Source of the DNA: Pteria penguin
Lineage: Eukaryota; Mollusca; Bivalvia; Pterioida; Pteriidae
Reading direction: 5' to 3'
DNA: 64,000 bases
NCBI GenBank assembly: GCA_035048485.1
Contig: CM068587.1
Span: 53,167,501-53,231,500 of the forward strand
The position numbers were made by a program, and so were the translations under genes. The notes beneath the pieces were generated by a model. The model worked only from the letters and a program-made list of their open reading frames with translations. It did not search any database and was not told the origin of the DNA. This document shows, piece by piece, positions 58,980 through 64,000 of the stretch; position 1 is the first letter of the stretch; the number at the start of each line of letters is the position of its first letter.

Positions 58980-60263
58980 AGAATCGTTAACTTAAAAGTA
59001 TTCTAAATTCTTTGAGCCTATTCAATGATGATTTGATCCCAAACACTATCGTTGGCAGGTGCAGCGAGCTAATTAGGATTACGTTATACTCTCGGGTATC
59101 CTTGATATCGAGGATCGATGAATGTGCATATTCGTGTGTTATTTTGACATAATTACTTCTTTCGTCAGAATGCAAGGTGCTTAACAGCTGTTAATCCCTC
59201 TATTTTTAAAGAGTCTATGAATAGAAAGATTTTAATTCCTTTTTGGTTTATTTTGCGTTGCCAAATGTAATTGAGGATATGTCAAACTGATCAATTTTTT
59301 TTATGAATAAGTGCAGTCAATTGCTTTGATGATATGTGTACGTATTGTTTTACGCATTGTATAAAAATTTACCAATTGTACTTTGATGACAATAAGCTAA
59401 TGCATAAATGCATATCATAGATCTCTTACATTAACCCTGAGCAGCGAAAGTATTTTGTTCAGGACCAATATTAAAAGTGAAAAAAAACCACCAGGGTTTA
59501 AACTGGTTGCAAAGAGCCATAACCAATGAATATTGAACCATTTAAAATTACTTTTTCTGAGCTGCTACATATTTTCCTTGATATATACGCCACGCTTTGA
59601 GTTCTATGCAAATTCACATTTCGAAGAACAGTTCTAGATTTCAGTGAACACTAGTCAAAACCTCTCTTTGCCTACATTTATACCAAGTTCGAATTCTTAG
59701 CTCTCTTTAGCTTAGTTTGTTATATAAACACTTGCAGGCCATGATTTCCCCTCCCCTGATGGCTTGCTATTATATTGACCATTTCATGTAAGCCAGCACT
59801 CAAGGAATGTTGATGTACAGATCAAGAGAGTTTTTTATTACCTTGTTAACATCTGGTTTTATCATAGGTAATTTGTCTCCTACTCGGCTGTGTAGTGATT
59901 TGTTTGAGTGGCGAGTAATGTGATTATGTAGAATTACTGTCTGACATTTGGTACTTACGGACAAATCCGAGAAAAGCGTATAAACACATTACTATGGCCA
60001 ATTAACCGCAAAATGCAGAACCAGAAAATACACAATGTCACAGAAATCGTCTATCAGAACATCGATAAATCGTGTATACATTACAAACAGCTGATTATAA
60101 AGGATAATAATTTTAAAAAATAATTATTATGTACATTATCAAGGTAATTACACATGGAGAAGGAGAACAGAATAAATGGTTTTATGAAATGTCTGAATAA
60201 CTCGTCTAATGGCAGGCAGTACACGAATGACGATAATCTCAAGTGTCTTTTCCCTACATCAGT

Positions 60264-60355
<92 letters not shown>

Positions 60356-60965
60356 AAAATCATTTAGCTTTCATTTTCATATAAATAGAAGCAGTAATGA
60401 ATCACTGTTTAGCACTATTAATAAATTAAATGGAAACATTTTGCTAATATTAATTATAAATCTTTTGTATTGTAAACAGCTTGAACAAAATTAGAATATT
60501 TGGAAATTTGATAGCAAGAATTTCACAGAAGCATGGAGTAGCAAAAAAAAAAAAAAGAGTTTTAGTGATAGAAAAAGATATTTCTCTATTCTATCAGTCA
60601 TTTCTTTCCAACTTAACAGAAACGTGAAATCAGCCATGAATTTTATTTAAAGATAATGAATAAAACCAGCACTCAGTAGCCTAAAATTCATTAAACCGTA
60701 GTGATTAATATATCAGCACAAAATGGAGGAACCACTGAAAGAAACCCAAGAGCATTTTTTCGGAGCGGAGCTATACGTTGTATAACTATATGTACATTGA
60801 ATATTTACGAGTATATTCACCCTTCCACACAACGCAATTTGTCATTGTGATGACGTCATCAGAGGTCCGACAAAACTCCGACAAACAACGCATATGTTTA
60901 TGACGTCATAGATATATCAATGAAAAATAGACTGAATGTCACGTTATTTTACGAACCGTGGAAGG
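58980..60965. other. No gene seen
   Basis: Apart from the (AG)n tract at 60269-60351, there are only short ORFs without domains. Two more TGACGTCAT sites occur at about 60851 and 60901. Confidence 0.4.
60269..60351. repeat. (AG)n microsatellite
   Basis: About 41 AG units. The Arg-Glu repeat ORFs across it are spurious. Confidence 0.95.
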
Positions 60966-60969
60966 ATGA

Positions 60970-61190
60970 ATTGAGTCTTTTCGTTTGACAGAGTTACTTC
61001 CCATTTGGGACGGTACCTGACGTAAGCAATTATGACGTCATCAAATTCCTATGACAACGTCATTTGTGGACTGTCATTTCACTGAGTTTTAGATCGGTGT
61101 CTATAGAATTTTATGACGTCATAATTGGTTTACGTCAGGTACCGTCCCAGATGGGAAGTAAATCTGTATAACAAAATACCGAATATAGCA
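60970..61190. repeat. Inverted-repeat element with paired TGACGTCA sites, copy 2
   Basis: Left ACAGAGTTACTTCCCATTTG, GGACGGTACCTGACGTAA and ATGACGTCATC; right ATGACGTCATAATTGG, ACGTCAGGTACCGTCCC and GGGAAGTAAATCTGTATAAC. It is collinear with 41840-42028. The flanks also match (GAATTGAGTCTT on the left, ACCGAATAT on the right), so the homologous block is larger than the inverted repeat itself. Confidence 0.75.
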
Positions 61191-61230
61191 TACGTTTAGG
61201 TTTATTATAACCTACATTATTCTGGGTCAA

Positions 61231-61482
61231 GCCGATGTGGCCTATTGGATAAGGTGCTCGGCTCGTGATCGAGAGGTCCCGGGTTCGACTCCCGCCCTTG
61301 GCGTACCGGTGTCATGTCTTACGGATGAGAGAGTGAAAACCGAGGTCTCGTGTCACGGTAGGCGTGACACGTAAAAGATCCCTCACTGCTTCGGGTGGGT
61401 CCGATGCAAAGGTCTAAATTTGTATGCAATGCATCAAGCAGATGCCGTCACCATATACGTGGAGTGACGTAAAACAATAATT

Positions 61483-61519
<37 letters not shown>

Positions 61520-61523
61520 GTAC
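61231..61523 (+). mobile_element. tRNA-derived SINE (Meta-SINE-like) with long (CAAT)n tail
   Basis: Head GCCGATGTGGCCTATTGGAT, B box GGGTTCGACTCCC, central GTGTCATGTCTTACGGATGA and GACACGTAAAAGATCCCTC, then about ten CAAT units. Target-site duplication TCTGGGTCAA at 61221-61230 and 61524-61533. Confidence 0.85.
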
Positions 61524-61534
61524 TCTGGGTCAAT

Positions 61535-61980
61535 TCTGCAAGTACATGTTAACTATTAACATGCGTTAATTATATAATATTGATATAATTGATGCATGTT
61601 CTTCCATCTATTATTATCACTGGATCGATGCCGAAGCTCGTGGACTGTCAGTTCCCGAGTGTTGTAAGTTGTCGGGATAATGGCACAAAACCTATATAGG
61701 TATTTCAATGTCAGGAGGGATTACATTTCGTTAAAACATCAATACTTCCTTCCATATTTAGATCCCTCGTCCTTAACATGATTTGTTTTTGCCATTCCAA
61801 TATTTCAGAATTCATCTTGATCAACAAATGCCTTTCACTTACACACTCTTGAACAACAATGAAGAGATTTTTTATCAAATGCTTGTTTGACGAGCAAACT
61901 AAATACATGTATTGGTTAATCTTATATTCTAATGCTGAGTGAAAAGTTAATGTTACAAGGATACGATAAACCATGTTTTT
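61535..61980. other. No supported gene
   Basis: The minus ORF 61711-61992 (ending MEGSIDVLTKCNPS) has protein-like composition but no recognisable family or splice sites. Confidence 0.3.
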
Positions 61981-61984
61981 ACAT

Positions 61985-62420
61985 GTGTACATTCCGCAAT
62001 TTTAACGATTGCTATAAAGACCCTTATTGAGTTTATCAGAAATCATTACCCGACATATCTACTTCTTTACTAGCTAAACCTTATTCTTACTGCTTAACAC
62101 ATATACATATTTTGACTACGGCTGTGCCGTTTCCTAATTCTGTGACAGCGAATAATACTATTTCGCTTATACTGATGGCATCACGATGGGTGTGACCGGT
62201 CGGCAGGGGATGCTTACTCCTCCATGGCACCTGATCCCACTTCTGTTTTGACAGAGGTTCGTGATTGTTTATATTATATTTACATATGTATTTTGGTTTT
62301 CTTCGACTTCGAGTTGTGGGTTTCGGAACAATATCTTGGATTTGTACTTGTATCTATTTTGATTGTAGTCCTTGTTAAACCTTTTATATATGTGATAAAA
62401 CGATATCACAAAATTTTTCT
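61985..62420 (+). repeat. Dispersed repeat family F, copy 2
   Basis: Collinear with 16588-16990 (TTTTGACTACGGCTGTGCCG, TGTGACAGCGAATAATACTA, GTGACCGGTCGGCAGGGGAT, CTTCGAGTTGTGGGTTTCGG). It directly precedes the 41-bp minisatellite, whose unit is a segment of this repeat. Confidence 0.8.
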
Positions 62421-62464
62421 TATGATGACTTTTTATGACCAACTAATACGACTGCGAGTTATAC

Positions 62465-63500
62465 TAGTACTTGTATGGCATCATGGATGGTATGACCAAC
62501 CGGCAGGGGATGCTTACTGCATTATCGCTGGTATACCGAAAGGCAGGGGATGCTTCCTGCATCATGGCTGGTATGGCCGGTCGGCAGGGGATGCTTACTC
62601 CACCTTGGCGGGTATGATCGGTCAGCAGGGGATGTTTACTATATTATGACTGGTATGACCGGTCGGCAGGGGAAGCTTACTGCACCATGGCTAGTATGAT
62701 CGGTCGGCAGGAAATGTTTACTCCATCATGGCAGGTATGACCGGTGGGCAGGGGATGCTTACTCCATCATGGCAGGTATGACCGGTCGGCAGGGGATGCT
62801 TACTATATCATGGCTAGTATGACCGGTCGGCAGAGGATGCTTACTCCATCATAGCTGGTATGACCGGTCGGCAGGGGATGCTTACTCCATCATGGCGGGT
62901 ATGACCGGTCGGCAGGGGATGCTTACTCCATCATGGCTGGTATGACCGACCGGCAGGGAATGCTTACTGTATCATGACTGATTTGGCCAGTCGGTAGTGG
63001 ATGCTTACTGCATCATAGCTGGTATGACCGGTCGGCAGGGGATGCTTACTCCATCATGGCGAGTATGACCGGTCAACAGAGGATGCTTACTGCATCATAG
63101 CTGGTATGACCAGTCGGCAGGGGATGCTTCCGCAATCATGGCGGGTATGACCGGTCGGCAGGGGATGCTTACTGCATCATAACTGGTATGACCGGTCGGC
63201 AGGGGATGCTTCCTCAATCATGGCGGGATTATCGGTCGGCAGGGGATGCTTACTCCATCATGGCGGGTATGACAGGTCGGCAGGGGATGCTTCCTCAATT
63301 ACGGGTATTACCGGTCGGCAGGGGATGCTTACTCCATTATGGCGGGTATGACAGGTCGGCAGGGGATGCTTCCTCAATCATGGGTATTACCGGTCGGCAG
63401 GGGATGCTTACTCCATCATGGCGGGTATGACCGGTCGGCAGGGGATGCTTACTGCATCATGGCTGGCATGACCGATCAGCAGGTGATGCTTACTCTATCA
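62465..63500 (+). repeat. 41-bp minisatellite, about 25 units
   Basis: The unit is GGTATGACCGGTCGGCAGGG then GATGCTTACTCCATCATGGC (period 41, for example 62881 to 62922). Variants are ACTCC/ACTGC/CCTCA before ATCATGGC, and two shorter units lack part of it near 63300 and 63384. The ancestral single copy is at 62190-62235 in family F, with a matching copy at 16828-16865. ORFs through the array are not genes. Confidence 0.95.
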
Positions 63501-64000
63501 TGGCACTTTATCCAACTTCTTCCGGGCTCTTTGGTGGCCCATATCACATGTCGTCGAGTATTATGGATGTACCTTTTTGACAATGACTCGGGATCTTCGA
63601 ACCTTACTATTTCCACATTCATATATGCACGTTTGTTTGCAATATAGAAATGTACTGTAAACGTCCTATTAAGAACTCTTTTGATTGGTTTGCTAAGTAC
63701 GAGTGCTGTCATCTGATTGGATCAGTCAAGCTTTTACACGAGAATGATAACATACACAAAGTCGAGCTCAGTGTTTTAAACAGGAGTAACTTGATGACTC
63801 AATCACTAACCTCCTGCAGGTGTTTTCATCATTCGTCTTGTCCCGATTGTACACAAATTCTCACTGGCTCGCAACATTCGGCTTGTTCTCACTGGGGAGC
63901 AAGCCAAGGAACTACAGTGAGTTAAAACACAGTACTATACCTCACTCTATCACTGATAACCCAGTGTAATACAGTATACTAATGTATGAAAGGTACGCAA
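63500..64000. other. No supported gene at right edge
   Basis: The ORF 63650-63925 (+) has several Cys and His residues (RCFHHSSCPDC) but no recognisable zinc motif, and the 63476-63712 minus ORF is its shadow. Confidence 0.3.

Noticed and set aside
60154..60494. Arg-Glu repeat ORFs
   Set aside because: Translation of the (AG)n microsatellite.
62224..63647. ORFs with repeated GMTGRQGMLPQS-type peptides
   Set aside because: They are by-products of the 41-bp minisatellite, and the frame rotates along the array.

Overview
This is a window of AT-rich animal nuclear DNA. It has spliced gene pieces with GT/AG borders, microsatellites, and dense transposon and satellite sequence. The organism is probably a bivalve mollusc or a close lophotrochozoan. 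The evidence is a set of tRNA-headed SINEs with a conserved 'CTTTCGGATGA'-type central domain and CAAT-repeat tails, a satellite rich in TGACCTTGACC blocks with 'TTATGGCCCGGAC', and abundant Penelope-like retroelements. The species cannot be fixed from sequence alone. Nothing here is bacterial or operon-like.

Host coding sequence is sparse. The best gene is an almost intronless class A G-protein-coupled receptor (about 18709-19673, +). Its natural N-terminus lies one frame off the seven-helix body. On the minus strand, 36702-36931 is the last exon of a STUM/SPEC3-family membrane protein. Other host-like pieces are a Myb/SANT-like protein (exons near 8357-8908 and 7314-7530, -), a C3HC4 RING exon (6427-6626, -), a three-exon THAP-domain transposase relic (29779-31034, -), a SAP-like first exon (25696-25828, +) and two unrecognised ORFs at 13664-14259 (+). 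Several of these carry one or two stops or frameshifts, so they are pseudogenes or contain assembly errors.

Mobile elements fill most of the rest. Three Penelope-like lineages can be separated. PLE-A (RT with GIPMG and RYIDD) is at 21370-22075 and 26020-27870, with a 3' tail at 48375-48680. PLE-B (RT with GIPMG and RYLDD) is at 22225-24600 and 50754-53130, with many tail-only copies. PLE-C (with a GIY-YIG nuclease) is at 4660-5785 and 24640-25340. They are nested with other elements: a SINE sits inside PLE-C, a SINE inside PLE-A just after its YIDD catalytic motif, a 1068-bp TA-flanked MITE inside the PLE-B RT, and a 618-bp TA-flanked MITE inside a PLE-B tail. There is also a degraded non-LTR LINE (10180-11345).

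Tandem repeats include minisatellites of 61 bp (37850-38592), 49 bp (47320-47860) and 41 bp (62465-63500), and a satellite of roughly 150 bp full of nuclear-receptor-like half-sites (45020-46430). A family of 290-340 bp repeats always occurs as slightly more than one unit. A motif of about 40 bp resembling 'GGGATGCTTACTCC...GGCACCTGATC' is shared by several otherwise different repeat families, and the 41-bp minisatellite appears to have grown from one copy of it.
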